Below, piece by piece: positions 41,185 to 50,264 of a DNA stretch of 64,000 nucleotides. Made by a program: the position numbers and the translations under genes. The notes beneath the pieces are model-generated. The model ran no database searches, was not told the DNA's origin, and saw only the letters and a program-made list of their open reading frames with translations. Position 1 is the first letter of the stretch. Every line of letters starts with the position of its first letter. Location: the NCBI RefSeq assembly GCF_001708445.1, contig NZ_CP015637.1, positions 2,543,001 through 2,607,000 on the forward strand, in the 5' to 3' direction. The DNA is from Pseudomonas fluorescens. Its GTDB lineage: Bacteria; Pseudomonadota; Gammaproteobacteria; Pseudomonadales; Pseudomonadaceae.

Positions 41185-43440
41185 ATGTATAAAGACCTGA
41201 AGTTTCCCGTCCTTATCGTGCACCGCGACATCAAGGCCGACACCGTTGCCGGTGACCGGGTTCGAGGCATCGCCAGAGAGTTGGAGCAAGAGGGGTTCAG
41301 TATCTTTTCCGCGGTGGACTACGCCGAAGGCCGGCTGGTGGCGTCTACCCATCACGGCCTGGCATGCATGCTGATTGCTGCCGAAGGCGCCGGGGAAAAT
41401 ACCCACTTGCTGCAAAATATGGTCGAGCTGATCCGCCTGGCGCGGGTGAGGGCGCCCAACCTGCCGATCTTTGCCCTGGGCGAGCAAGTCACCCTGGAAA
41501 ATGCACCGGCCGATGCGATGAGTGAGCTCAATCAACTGCGCGGCATCCTTTACCTGTTTGAAGACACCGTGCCGTTTCTGGCCCGTCAGGTCGCGCGCGC
41601 GGCGCGTACTTACCTTGATGGCCTGTTGCCGCCGTTCTTCAAAGCCCTGGTGCAGCACACCGCCGACTCCAATTACTCCTGGCACACGCCAGGCCATGGC
41701 GGCGGCGTGGCCTATCGCAAGAGCCCTGTAGGGCAGGCGTTCCATCAGTTCTTTGGGGAAAACACCCTGCGTTCGGACCTTTCTGTCTCGGTGCCGGAGC
41801 TGGGTTCGCTGCTGGATCACACCGGGCCCTTGGCCGAAGCCGAAGCCCGCGCCGCGCGCAACTTTGGCGCCGATCACACGTTCTTCGTGATTAACGGCAC
41901 GTCGACCGCCAACAAGATCGTCTGGCATTCGATGGTCGGTCGCGATGACCTGGTGCTGGTGGATCGCAACTGCCACAAGTCGGTGTTGCATTCGATCATC
42001 ATGACCGGTGCCATCCCCCTATACCTGTGCCCGGAGCGCAACGAACTGGGCATCATCGGCCCGATCCCCCTCAGCGAATTCAGCCCCGCGTCGATCCGCG
42101 CCAAGATCGATGCCAGCCCGCTGACCCGTGGCCGCCCAGCGAAAGTGAAGCTGGCTGTGGTCACCAACTCCACCTACGACGGCCTGTGCTACAACGCCGA
42201 GCTGATCAAGCAGCAATTGGGCGGGAGTGTCGAGGTGCTGCACTTTGACGAAGCCTGGTACGCCTACGCGGCGTTTCACGAGTTTTTCGCCGGGCGCTAC
42301 GGCATGGGCACTTCGCGAACCCCCGACAGCCCGCTGGTGTTTACCACTCACTCCACGCACAAATTGCTGGCGGCGTTCAGCCAGGCCTCGATGATTCATG
42401 TGCAGGACGGTGGCGCACGACAGTTGGACCGCGACCGTTTCAATGAAGCGTTCATGATGCATATCTCCACTTCGCCGCAGTACAGCATCATCGCCTCGCT
42501 GGACGTGGCGTCGGCGATGATGGAGGGGCCAGCAGGGCGCTCGCTGTTGCAGGAAATGTTTGACGAGGCCCTGAGCTTTCGCCGTGCCCTGGCCAACCTG
42601 CGCCAGCATATTGCTGCCGAGGACTGGTGGTTTTCCATCTGGCAGCCGCCCTCGGTAGCGGGTATCGATCGCGTCGCCACGGCGGATTGGCTGTTGCAGC
42701 CTGAGGATGATTGGCACGGTTTTGGTGACGTGGCTGAAGATTACGTATTGCTGGACCCGATCAAAGTGACATTGGTCATGCCCGGCCTCAACGCCGGTGG
42801 CGCGTTGAGCGACTGCGGGATCCCGGCAGCCGTGGTCAGCAAGTTTCTCTGGGAGCGTGGGCTGGTGGTGGAGAAGACCGGTTTGTATTCGTTCCTGGTC
42901 CTGTTTTCCATGGGGATCACCAAAGGCAAATGGAGTACCTTGCTCACCGAATTGTTGGAGTTCAAGCGCAGCTACGACGCCAACATCAGCCTGGCCAGTT
43001 GCCTGCCCTCGGTGTTTGCCCAAGGCCCCGCCCGTTATCAAGGCCTGGGTTTGCGCGACCTGTGCGATCAATTGCACGCCTGTTACCGTAGCAATGCCAC
43101 TGCCAGGCACCTCAAGAGGATGTACACGGTGTTGCCGGAAATCGCGATGAAACCGGCCGACGCCTACGACCAATTGGTGAAGGGGGAAGTGGAGGCGGTT
43201 TCCATTGATGCCTTGCCAGGGCGCATCGCAGCCGTGATGCTGGTGCCTTATCCGCCGGGTATTCCATTGATTATGCCGGGCGAGCGTTTTACCGAATCGA
43301 CGCGATCGATCATCGACTACCTGGCGTTTGCCCGGACATTTGATAGCAGTTTCCCTGGGTTTGTCGCGGATGTTCATGGATTGCAACACGAAGATGACGG
43401 CAACGGCCGTTGTTACACCGTCGATTGCATCAAGGGTTAA
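41185..43440 (+). CDS. ldcA: LdcA, lysine/ornithine/arginine decarboxylase family
   Basis: 751-residue PLP enzyme of the large inducible-type decarboxylases. The N-terminal receiver-like wing domain (about 1-125) includes VLIVHRDIKADTVAGDRVR. The core has HTPGHGGGVAYRKSPVGQAF, FFVINGTSTANKIVWHS, LHFDEAWYAYAAFH and the PLP lysine in TTHSTHKLLAAFSQAS (about 390-405). The C-terminal domain ends with PYPPGIPLIMPGERF. Size and neighbours (rnhA, dnaQ) match LdcA of P. aeruginosa, which converts lysine to cadaverine; ornithine or arginine specificity cannot be excluded from sequence alone. Confidence 0.92.
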   Translation: MYKDLKFPVLIVHRDIKADTVAGDRVRGIARELEQEGFSIFSAVDYAEGRLVASTHHGLACMLIAAEGAGENTHLLQNMVELIRLARVRAPNLPIFALGEQVTLENAPADAMSELNQLRGILYLFEDTVPFLARQVARAARTYLDGLLPPFFKALVQHTADSNYSWHTPGHGGGVAYRKSPVGQAFHQFFGENTLRSDLSVSVPELGSLLDHTGPLAEAEARAARNFGADHTFFVINGTSTANKIVWHSMVGRDDLVLVDRNCHKSVLHSIIMTGAIPLYLCPERNELGIIGPIPLSEFSPASIRAKIDASPLTRGRPAKVKLAVVTNSTYDGLCYNAELIKQQLGGSVEVLHFDEAWYAYAAFHEFFAGRYGMGTSRTPDSPLVFTTHSTHKLLAAFSQASMIHVQDGGARQLDRDRFNEAFMMHISTSPQYSIIASLDVASAMMEGPAGRSLLQEMFDEALSFRRALANLRQHIAAEDWWFSIWQPPSVAGIDRVATADWLLQPEDDWHGFGDVAEDYVLLDPIKVTLVMPGLNAGGALSDCGIPAAVVSKFLWERGLVVEKTGLYSFLVLFSMGITKGKWSTLLTELLEFKRSYDANISLASCLPSVFAQGPARYQGLGLRDLCDQLHACYRSNATARHLKRMYTVLPEIAMKPADAYDQLVKGEVEAVSIDALPGRIAAVMLVPYPPGIPLIMPGERFTESTRSIIDYLAFARTFDSSFPGFVADVHGLQHEDDGNGRCYTVDCIKG

Positions 43441-43448
43441 GGATGTTT

Positions 43449-44015
43449 ATGCAAGCTGTAATGAACCCGAAGTATCCAGGGCTCAGTGTGCGGGTCGCCG
43501 ACGAAGGCTTCGATGCCTACGTATGGGGCAATGATTTCAGTTTTGAGGTCAGCGCCTATGGTGTGCCCGAGATGGGCAAGCGGGTCGATCAATGGGCCGT
43601 GGAGCGTATCTTGCCGTACCGCAAGTGCTATGGCATCGACCCGGAAGAGTTCGCCAGCTTTCGCGATGCGCCGGACAGCGCGATCTTCATGGCCTTCCTG
43701 GATGACCGTGCGGTGGGGCATATCGTGGTCAGTACCAATTGGAATGGCTTTGCCCATGTCGACGAGTTGGCGGTGGCCTTGCCCGCCCGCCGTCATGGGG
43801 TGGCCAAGGCCCTGCTGGACGTGGCGCAGTTCTGGAGCCGCAAGAAAAACCTGCCGGGCATGATGCTCGAAACCCAGAACAACAACCTCGGTGCCTGCCG
43901 GCTGTACGAGCGCTGTGGGTACGTGATGGGCGGAATCGACCACCTGCGTTATCGCGGCATCGACCCACAAACCCGGGAGGTGGCGATTTTCTGGTACCGG
44001 TTGTTCAAGCAGTAG
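43449..44015 (+). CDS. GNAT acetyltransferase resembling streptothricin acetyltransferase
   Basis: 188-residue GNAT protein. VGHIVVSTNWNGFAHVDELA, RRHGVAKALLDVAQFW, the motif LETQNNNLGACRLYERCGYV and MGGIDHLRYRGIDP correspond closely, from memory, to the Sat family that acetylates the beta-lysine amine of streptothricin. ATG 43449 is preferred because AAGG lies 6 bp before it; an ATG 6 bp earlier is also in frame. It starts 8 bp after ldcA, so the two are likely co-transcribed, which makes a lysine- or diamine-type substrate attractive. Its TAG stop lies in a REPIN arm. Antibiotic resistance is possible but not shown. Confidence 0.78.
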   Translation: MQAVMNPKYPGLSVRVADEGFDAYVWGNDFSFEVSAYGVPEMGKRVDQWAVERILPYRKCYGIDPEEFASFRDAPDSAIFMAFLDDRAVGHIVVSTNWNGFAHVDELAVALPARRHGVAKALLDVAQFWSRKKNLPGMMLETQNNNLGACRLYERCGYVMGGIDHLRYRGIDPQTREVAIFWYRLFKQ

Positions 44016-44110
44016 GCGCGAACGTGCTCGCGAAAAACACACCGGCGTCGCGTTAAGACTGACTGCCTGCGCCAGCGTTGCAGGTCTTCGCGCGCAAGCT
44101 CGCGCCTACA
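44012..44110. repeat. REPIN shared by two convergent gene ends
   Basis: GTAGGCGCGAACGTGCTCGC at the left and the complement ending AGCTCGCGCCTACA at the right enclose about 50 bp. The left arm contains the stop codon of the SAT-like gene (44013-44015) and the right arm the stop codon of the LysR gene (44106-44108, minus strand). The element therefore fills the whole space between the convergent genes. Confidence 0.88.
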
Positions 44111-45014
44111 GGGGTTTTGCCTCGCCAGAGAGAAGGCCTTCGGCTTTCTGCGTGACAATCTCCAGCAATGCATTCAACGCCGGTGAGGTTGCGCCATCCC
44201 TGAGTGTCAGTGCGTACAGGTTGACCAGGATCGGCGGCGACACCGGGCAGGTATCGAGCCCGGCCTCCCGCGCACCGAATGCGGTGAACGGATCGACAAT
44301 CGCCAGGCCTTCACCGGCCTCCACCATGCTGCGCATCATCTGGTAGGTCTGTACCCGCGTCTGCACCACCGGCAGCGGGCGCAAGGCTTGCAGCTTGGCG
44401 TCCAGCAGGCGGCTCAGCGGGTCCTGGCCTTCCAGCCCGATCATCGACTGCCCGGCCAGGTCCTGTAGCGCAATGTACTTCTGCTTGGGTTTCAGCCAGC
44501 CATGGGGTGCGAGCAGTTGCAGCTTGCCCTGGGCCAATACGGTGCTTTGGATTTGTGGGTGTTCCGGGTCATGCAGGCTCAGGCCCACATCGGCTTCGTG
44601 CAGCAACAGGCTTCTGACGATTTCCCGGGTCGGCTGGCTCGACAGGTTGCACGGCGTGTCCTGGAAGCGGCGGCGCAGCACCGCGATGCTTTGCGGCAAC
44701 AGTTGGTTGGCCAGCGGCGGAGTGCACAGGGCGCGCAGTGTGGGGGCGTGATGGTGCTTCAGGCGGCTGGCCAGGCGTTGTATGGGCTCCAGCGCTTCAT
44801 AGAGGTGGGCGATTTCGGCCTGCAGTTCCAGGGTTTCCCGGGTTGCCTGCAGGCGCCCGCGTACACTGGCAAACAGCATGAAACCCATTTGCTGCTCGGC
44901 ATCCTTGAGCGTGGCGTCCACATCGCCCACGGGGAGTTGCAACCATTCGGCGGCCGTGCCGAGGTGTCCGGTCTGCAAGATAGCCTGAATCACTTCGATA
45001 TGACGTAAACGCAT
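44106..45014 (-). CDS. LysR-family transcriptional regulator
   Basis: 302-residue regulator. The N-terminal winged helix-turn-helix reads MRLRHIEVIQAILQTGHLG and TAAEWLQLPVGDVDATLKDAE (about 1-45), somewhat diverged from the usual LysR recognition helix, followed by FMLFASVRGRLQATRETLEL. The effector domain (about 90-295) has a type 2 periplasmic-binding fold with EADVGLSLHDPEHPQ and VEAGEGLAIVDPFTAFGARE. It may control the neighbouring divergent GspG-like gene or the convergent ldcA region; no operator was pinned down. Its stop codon TAG falls in the REPIN. Confidence 0.88.
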   Translation of the reverse strand: MRLRHIEVIQAILQTGHLGTAAEWLQLPVGDVDATLKDAEQQMGFMLFASVRGRLQATRETLELQAEIAHLYEALEPIQRLASRLKHHHAPTLRALCTPPLANQLLPQSIAVLRRRFQDTPCNLSSQPTREIVRSLLLHEADVGLSLHDPEHPQIQSTVLAQGKLQLLAPHGWLKPKQKYIALQDLAGQSMIGLEGQDPLSRLLDAKLQALRPLPVVQTRVQTYQMMRSMVEAGEGLAIVDPFTAFGAREAGLDTCPVSPPILVNLYALTLRDGATSPALNALLEIVTQKAEGLLSGEAKPL

Positions 45015-45166
45015 GGCCGGAGTCTAGGGTCAGCCGTGCAGGGATTCAATGGCCTGTCAAAAAACAGCGTGAACGTTGATTCGCGTCGACTAACGTTGGC
45101 CTTGCGCAACTGCAACAAGCAGGTCATATAACGAGCGTATCAACCGAGAGACAAGGGGGGCTCACC

Positions 45167-45613
45167 ATGCCTGTAGCAATCGCAGTCGGCAATTTGCGCA
45201 CCCATCGCGGCTTTACGCGGTGGGCGGTGCTGGTAGTACTGGTCATCATCGGCTTGCTGGCCCTGGCGTTGGGGCCGCGGCTGTTTGGGGAGGTGACCCT
45301 GATGGAAATTGCCACGGCCAAGGCCCAGGTCGCCGAGTTGGGCAAGGCTGTCGAACAGTTTCATAACGACACGGGGCGCTACCCGACGGATAAGGAAGGC
45401 CTGGAGGTGCTTGTCCAGCAGCCTGCAGGCGAGGTGAAGTGGAAGGGCCCTTACATCGACGAGGATCTGCTGAACGATCCCTGGGGGGTTGCCTATCAGT
45501 ACCACTTTCCGCCGAGCCAGCCCCAGGTCTCGTTCGATCTGTTCTCATTCGGCAAGGACCGGACATTGGGCGGTGTCGGGGATAACAAGGATATTACCTA
45601 CGGAGCCAACTGA
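45167..45613 (+). CDS. Orphan GspG-like major pseudopilin
   Basis: 148-residue protein resembling the major pseudopilin of type II secretion. A short leader ends in the prepilin site RG|FTRW, followed by the hydrophobic helix AVLVVLVIIGLLALALGP. The globular part keeps GspG landmarks: TAKAQVAELGKAVEQFHNDT, GRYPTDKEGLEVL, LNDPWGVAYQYHFP and the calcium-loop-like FGKDRTLGGVGDNKDI. Unlike standard pseudopilins, position 5 after the cleavage site is Ala, not Glu, and there is no neighbouring gsp gene. AGGGGGGCTCACC precedes the ATG. It may belong to a T2SS encoded elsewhere or be a diverged variant. Confidence 0.82.
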   Translation: MPVAIAVGNLRTHRGFTRWAVLVVLVIIGLLALALGPRLFGEVTLMEIATAKAQVAELGKAVEQFHNDTGRYPTDKEGLEVLVQQPAGEVKWKGPYIDEDLLNDPWGVAYQYHFPPSQPQVSFDLFSFGKDRTLGGVGDNKDITYGAN

Positions 45614-45671
45614 TTCATCTGGCATTACCCATCGACCTGATTAGAATGGCTCGTCTGATCACTAACGACCA

Positions 45672-46061
45672 ATGCCGGTTACCCGGTACTTACAACAAAA
45701 ACAGGTCTGGTCTCAAATGCCGATGCCCACGAAATTCCTCGGGGTAACGGCCAGGCAACTGCTGGTCATGGTGACCGTGGGGTGCGTGGCCGCTTATCTT
45801 TTCAGTAATCACGATGACGCCACGCCCGAAAGCCTTGCACGGGTTGCCTTTATCCGTTCACAGGAACAGGTGAGCGAACAAGTCGGGGCGATATTGGGCG
45901 TCACGCTGGTGCGGCAGGTGGTGGCGTATCCCGCGTACGGCTCGCCGGGCTACCAGCGCTTGATGTATGCCGTTGAGGGCGAGAAAGGGCAACTGATGGT
46001 GACGCTCAAGCAGATCGAGGGGGATCAGGGGATTGAAGTCACGGAGATTCGCCGTCCGTGA
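45672..46061 (+). CDS. COA1-like single-pass membrane protein
   Basis: 129-residue protein with one transmembrane helix, QLLVMVTVGCVAAYLF (about 29-44), and a small exported domain containing VSEQVGAILGVTLVRQVVAYP and KGQLMVTLKQIEGDQGIEVTEI. This pattern fits the cytochrome oxidase assembly factor 1 (COA1/Tim21-like) domain often found in proteobacterial small proteins. The start is uncertain: ATG 45672 is used, but in-frame ATGs at 45717 and 45723 directly precede the helix; none has a good ribosome site. It follows the GspG-like gene by 58 bp and could be co-transcribed. Function unknown. Confidence 0.6.
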   Translation: MPVTRYLQQKQVWSQMPMPTKFLGVTARQLLVMVTVGCVAAYLFSNHDDATPESLARVAFIRSQEQVSEQVGAILGVTLVRQVVAYPAYGSPGYQRLMYAVEGEKGQLMVTLKQIEGDQGIEVTEIRRP

Positions 46062-46124
46062 TCGCCCGGCCCAGTCAATGCCGTCAATGGCCAGGACTGA
46101 GCAGGTACGCTCGGGTGATCAATC

Positions 46125-46361
46125 TTATGAGGCGAGGGTGGTTTGCGATTCGCGGACGATAATGGTCCCCGACTGGATCAGTTTGAATTCATCGCCTTCC
46201 AGTTTCTCTACACGGTCGCCAATGGCCAGCTTGTAGGTGGTGGTGGGTGCCGAGCCAGCCAGGTCGCCTTGCGCCGGGTTGGATTCCTGGAACTCATGCA
46301 CCGAATACACACGTCCTTCTGCGTCTCTGGCATGAAACTGTCCGACTAATACTGCTGCCAT
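46125..46361 (-). CDS. Small conserved hypothetical protein
   Basis: 78-residue soluble protein, MAAVLVGQFHARDAEGR at the start and KLAIGDRVEKLEGDEFKLIQ in the middle, without cysteine, signal peptide or membrane segment. The ATG at 46361 has AGAGG about 10 bp upstream. The sequence looks like a single small beta-barrel domain and is acidic. I do not recognise a family with a known role. It is monocistronic and divergent from the FMN reductase gene across about 227 bp, a gap in which only AT-rich promoter-like sequence (around 46436-46455) was seen. Confidence 0.7.
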   Translation of the reverse strand: MAAVLVGQFHARDAEGRVYSVHEFQESNPAQGDLAGSAPTTTYKLAIGDRVEKLEGDEFKLIQSGTIIVRESQTTLAS

Positions 46362-46588
46362 CTGTTTAGAACCTCTGGAGATAAACACTCGATTTTCGGT
46401 TCTGTAGACCGTCGTAGAGCGGGGTAGTTTACCTATTGAAAAAAAATACTATTCGCTGATGTTTTCAGATGCGTCCTACGTAAGGAGCTACGAGGCAAAC
46501 GCCTGGGGATTATCAAAACCCTCTGGTGAACCCGCCGCGAAGACTCTATAACTACAAGCTCCTTTAGTCAGACGTCGGGAAAACCTCA

Positions 46589-47146
46589 ATGAGCAAGGTC
46601 TACACGATTGCCGTCCTGGTTGGCAGCTTGAGAAAAGAGTCGATCAACCGCAAGGTCGCCTTGGCCTTGGCCGAACTGGCCCCAGCCAACCTCACATTGA
46701 AAATTGTCGAAATTGGCGATTTGCCGCTCTACAACGAGGACATCGACGGAGCATCACCGCCCGCAGCCTACAGTACTTTCCGTCAACAGGTACGTTCATC
46801 CGACGCGGTGCTGTTCGTAACCCCGGAATACAACCGTTCCGTGCCCGCCCCGTTGAAGAATGCGATTGACGTGGGTTCGCGCCCTTACGGGCAAAGTGCC
46901 TGGAGCGGCAAGCCGGGGGCGATCATCAGCGTCTCGCCAGGGGCAATTGGCGGGTTTGGCGCCAACCACCATCTGCGCCAGTCCCTGGTGTTTCTCGATG
47001 TGCCGTGCATGCAGCAGCCGGAAGCCTATCTGGGTGGGGCTGGCAATGTGTTCGATGACGCTGGCGCGGTATCGGAAAAGACCAAGCCGTTCCTGCAGGC
47101 GTTTATCGATGCCTACGGCAAATGGGTAGAAAAACAGAGCGCTTGA
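46589..47146 (+). CDS. NADPH-dependent FMN reductase (ChrR/YieF-like quinone or chromate reductase)
   Basis: 185-residue flavodoxin-fold oxidoreductase. The FMN phosphate loop is VGSLRKESINRKVALAL (about 12-28). DAVLFVTPEYNRSVPAPLKNAIDV is the class signature, and SVSPGAIGGFGANHHLRQ completes the flavin pocket. Members reduce quinones, chromate or azo compounds using NAD(P)H and protect against oxidative stress. It starts at an ATG and ends 55 bp before the convergent poxB, with a REP in the gap. It could serve quinone recycling, but this is not specific to the sequence. Confidence 0.9.
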   Translation: MSKVYTIAVLVGSLRKESINRKVALALAELAPANLTLKIVEIGDLPLYNEDIDGASPPAAYSTFRQQVRSSDAVLFVTPEYNRSVPAPLKNAIDVGSRPYGQSAWSGKPGAIISVSPGAIGGFGANHHLRQSLVFLDVPCMQQPEAYLGGAGNVFDDAGAVSEKTKPFLQAFIDAYGKWVEKQSA

Positions 47147-47165
47147 ATCGGCACTGATTATCCAA

Positions 47166-47193
47166 TGTGGGAGGGGGCTTGCCCCCTCTCACA
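47166..47193. repeat. Solitary REP (GTGGGAGGGGGCTTGCCCCC)
   Basis: TGTGGGAGGGGGCTTGCCCC followed by CTCTCACA forms a single REP hairpin in the gap between the convergent FMN reductase and poxB genes. No partner arm was seen. Confidence 0.85.
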
Positions 47194-47201
47194 GTACTGG
47201 A

Positions 47202-48926
47202 TCAGCGCAACCAGTTGGTCCGCGCCAACTCGATCACCTCATCCCCCCGTCCACTCATGACCGCCTTGAGCATGTACAGGCTGAAGCCCTTGGCCTGTTC
47301 CAGCTTGATGCTCGGTGGCATCACCAGCTCTTGCGTGGCGGTGACCACGTCCACCAGCACCGGGCCATCATGGGCCAGGGCGCGGCGCAGGGCCGGTTCC
47401 AGGTCTTCGGATTGCTCCACACGAATCCCCAGGATGCCCATGGCATTGGACATGGCCGCGAAGTCCGGGTTTTTCAGCTCGGTACCGGCATCCAGATAGC
47501 CGGCCGCTTTCATTTCCATGGCGACAAAACCCAGCGACGAGTTATCGAACACGATGACTTTCACTGGCAACTTCAGTTGCGCCAATGAAATGAAATCGCC
47601 CATCAGCATGGCAAAACCCCCGTCGCCCGACATCGAGATCACTTGCCGGCCGCGGAAGGCGGCCTGGGCGCCGATGGCCTGGGGCATGGCGTTGGCCATC
47701 GAGCCGTGGTTGAACGAGCCGATCAGGCGGCGCTTGCCGTTCATTTTCAGGTAGCGCGCCGCCCACACGGTCGGAGAACCGACATCGGCGGTGAAGATCG
47801 CATCGTCGTCGGCCAGCTCGCTGAGCAAGCGCGCGACGTATTGCGGGTGAATCGGCCGGCCGGCCTTGGACGGTTGCGCCAGGTCATCCAGGCCCTGGCG
47901 AGCTTTCTCGTAGTGCTTCAAGGAGGTCTCGAGGAAGCTGCGATCGGTCTTGCGGGCCAGGCGCGGCAGGAGCGCGCCGATGGTCTCGCTCACATCCGCC
48001 GCGATGCCCAGGTCCAGGGTGGCGCGACGCCCCAGCGCCTGCGGGTTGCGGTCGATCTGGATGATTTTCGCGTCAGTGGGGTAGAACTGGCGGTACGGAA
48101 AGTCAGTGCCGAGCATGATCAGCGTGTCGCAGTCGAGCATGGCGTGGTAGCCGGAGCTGAAACCGATCAGGCCGGTCATGCCCACGTCGAATGGGTTGTC
48201 CCATTCCACATGTTCCTTGCCGCGCAGGGCGTGTACGACCGGTGCGCCCAGAGCGTCGGCGAGCGCCACCACTTGGGCATGGGCGCCGGCACAACCGCTG
48301 CCGCACAGCAGGGTGACTTTCTGGCTGCTGGCGAGGATTTCGCCGAGGCGCTGCAGGTCTTGTTCCGCTGGCAAGGTGCGGGGTGCATGCAGGGCCGGCC
48401 AGGGCTTGAGCGTGTTCTCGACTTCCAGCAATGACACATCCCCCGGAATCACCACCACGGCCACGCCGCGATTGAGGATCGCCGAGCGCATGGCACGGTG
48501 CAGCACGTGCGGCATTTGCTCAGGGTTGGTCACCAGCTCGATAAAGTGGCTGCATTCCTTGAACAGCTCCTGGGGGTGGGTTTCCTGGAAGTAGTTCAGG
48601 CCAATCTCGGAAGACGGGATCTGGGCCGCGATCGCCAGCACCGGTACATGGTTGCGATGACAGTCGAACAGGCCATTGATCAAATGCAGGTTGCCCGGCC
48701 CGCAACTGCCAGCGCACACCGTCAATTCACCGGTGGCCGCCGCTTCGGCACCGGCGGCGAATGCGGCGACTTCCTCGTGGCGAACGTGCATCCACTCGAT
48801 GCTGTCCATGGTGCGCAACGCATCGGTGAGGCCGTTGAGGCTGTCGCCGGTCAGGCCCCAGATGCGCTTGATGCCCGCCTGCTCAAGGGTGGTCGCCAGT
48901 TGTTGGGCCAGGTTGATTTTCGCCAT
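47202..48926 (-). CDS. poxB: PoxB, pyruvate:quinone oxidoreductase
   Basis: 574-residue peripheral membrane flavoprotein that decarboxylates pyruvate to acetate and CO2 and passes electrons to ubiquinone. The thiamine-binding fold is complete: [15 protein letters not shown] with the cofactor Glu near 50, the FAD domain in 185-340 ([18 protein letters not shown]), and the ThDP motif [19 protein letters not shown] followed by [14 protein letters not shown]. The C-terminal membrane-binding peptide [20 protein letters not shown] ends ELARTNWLR, almost as in E. coli PoxB. ATG 48926 has GGAG 6 bp before it. Monocistronic; in enterics it is RpoS-dependent, not checkable here. Confidence 0.95.
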   Translation of the reverse strand: MAKINLAQQLATTLEQAGIKRIWGLTGDSLNGLTDALRTMDSIEWMHVRHEEVAAFAAGAEAAATGELTVCAGSCGPGNLHLINGLFDCHRNHVPVLAIAAQIPSSEIGLNYFQETHPQELFKECSHFIELVTNPEQMPHVLHRAMRSAILNRGVAVVVIPGDVSLLEVENTLKPWPALHAPRTLPAEQDLQRLGEILASSQKVTLLCGSGCAGAHAQVVALADALGAPVVHALRGKEHVEWDNPFDVGMTGLIGFSSGYHAMLDCDTLIMLGTDFPYRQFYPTDAKIIQIDRNPQALGRRATLDLGIAADVSETIGALLPRLARKTDRSFLETSLKHYEKARQGLDDLAQPSKAGRPIHPQYVARLLSELADDDAIFTADVGSPTVWAARYLKMNGKRRLIGSFNHGSMANAMPQAIGAQAAFRGRQVISMSGDGGFAMLMGDFISLAQLKLPVKVIVFDNSSLGFVAMEMKAAGYLDAGTELKNPDFAAMSNAMGILGIRVEQSEDLEPALRRALAHDGPVLVDVVTATQELVMPPSIKLEQAKGFSLYMLKAVMSGRGDEVIELARTNWLR

Positions 48927-49003
48927 GAAGAACTCCAATCGTCAGTGAGGGTAAAAGCTGCTGATCAGTAGAGGACAGTTCGATCACGGCGAATGCTCCG
49001 CCT

Positions 49004-50236
49004 TTAATGTGAAGATTGCGTCATGGTCGCGCGGTATTGCCGGGTGCGCCGCGCGATAAACCACTGGTCGCGCAGCAGCGCCAGCCAGGGGGCGACATTG
49101 GCATCGGGCCGGCGGCCACGGCTCAGGCGGCGCATCTGGTCACGCACCACGGCCAGGGTGGCGAGGGCGGCCAAGGGTTTGCGCTGCCAACTGACGGGTT
49201 TGAGTTGCGGGTTGAGGTCGCGCCCCTCGTGCCAGTGTTTGATCAGTTGCGGTTCCAGGGTCAGGGCGGTAGCAATGCCGGCCATGGCGATACCGCTGTC
49301 CAGCACCTGTTGCACGATGGGCAGGCGGCGAATACCGCCGGTGACCATCAGCGGCATCTTGGCGATGGTCGCCAGCTCTTTGGCAAACTCCAGGAAGTAG
49401 GCTTCACGGGCCAGGGTGCGACCGTCCCGCGCTTCGCCTTGCATGGCTGGCGCTTCGTAGCTGCCTCCGGACAATTCCAGCAGGTCGATGGGCAGGGGGT
49501 TGAGCATTTCCACCACTGCGCGAGCATCGGCCTCTGCGAATCCGCCGCGCTGGAAATCCGCCGAGTTGAGTTTTAGCGCGAGGCAAAAGGACGGGCTGAC
49601 GCTGGCACGAACCGCGTGGATCACCTCCAGCAGCAGGCGCGCGCGGTTCTCCAGCGAGCCACCCCAGCGGTCAGTGCGCTGGTTGCTCAACGGCGACAGA
49701 AACTGACTGAGCAGGTAGCCGTGCGCGCCGTGGATCTGCACCCCGGTGAACCCGGCTTTCTCGGCCAGGCGTGCGCTGGTGGCGAAGCGTTTGATCACGT
49801 CCTGAATGTCGTCCTCAGTCATCGCCTTGGGCTTGGCAAACATCTTCGAAAAGCTGCCCAGGTCCAGTGCAATCGCGGAGGGCGCCAGGGCTTGCTGACC
49901 GAGGTTGGCCATGGTCTGGCGACCCGGATGACTGAGCTGTACCCAAAAGTGCACGCCCTTGTCGCGGGCCACGTCGGCCCATTCACGAAAGCTGTCCAGG
50001 TGTTGTTCGTCTTCGAGGGCAACGCCGCCGGGGCCGGTCATGGCGCGGCGGTCGATCATCACATTGCCGGTCAGCAGCAGGCCGGGCTCACCGTCCGCCC
50101 AGGTTGTGTACAGCTGCTTGAGTTCACGGGAAGGTGCTTGATCGGCGTCCGCCATATTCTCTTCCATCGCCGCCTTGGCGATGCGGTTGGCGAGGACCTG
50201 GCCATTGGGCAGTTGCAAGGGCTCAAAGGGTGACAT
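49004..50236 (-). CDS. NADH:flavin oxidoreductase, old yellow enzyme family
   Basis: 410-residue FMN TIM-barrel enzyme. RIAKAAMEENMADADQAPSR, FWVQLSHPGRQ, the substrate-side pair in GVQIHGAHGYLLSQFLSPLS (His and His region) and NQRTDRWGGSLENRARLLLE are standard. Such enzymes reduce activated alkenes or nitro compounds with NAD(P)H. A C-terminal extension of about 60 basic residues (about 350-410) is longer than the simple OYE barrel, but no second 4Fe-4S/FAD domain as in 2,4-dienoyl-CoA reductase is present. ATG 50236 follows CGGAGTCAACTC. It is transcribed from a MerR-type promoter divergent from a MerR gene, so it probably belongs to a chemical-stress response. Confidence 0.9.
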   Translation of the reverse strand: MSPFEPLQLPNGQVLANRIAKAAMEENMADADQAPSRELKQLYTTWADGEPGLLLTGNVMIDRRAMTGPGGVALEDEQHLDSFREWADVARDKGVHFWVQLSHPGRQTMANLGQQALAPSAIALDLGSFSKMFAKPKAMTEDDIQDVIKRFATSARLAEKAGFTGVQIHGAHGYLLSQFLSPLSNQRTDRWGGSLENRARLLLEVIHAVRASVSPSFCLALKLNSADFQRGGFAEADARAVVEMLNPLPIDLLELSGGSYEAPAMQGEARDGRTLAREAYFLEFAKELATIAKMPLMVTGGIRRLPIVQQVLDSGIAMAGIATALTLEPQLIKHWHEGRDLNPQLKPVSWQRKPLAALATLAVVRDQMRRLSRGRRPDANVAPWLALLRDQWFIARRTRQYRATMTQSSH

Positions 50237-50264
50237 GAGTTGACTCCGGAGTGGGGGAGGCCTC

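Noticed and set aside
42019..43389. A 456-codon frame antisense to ldcA
   Set aside because: No ribosome site or recognisable domain; composition is typical of an antisense shadow of a GC-rich gene.
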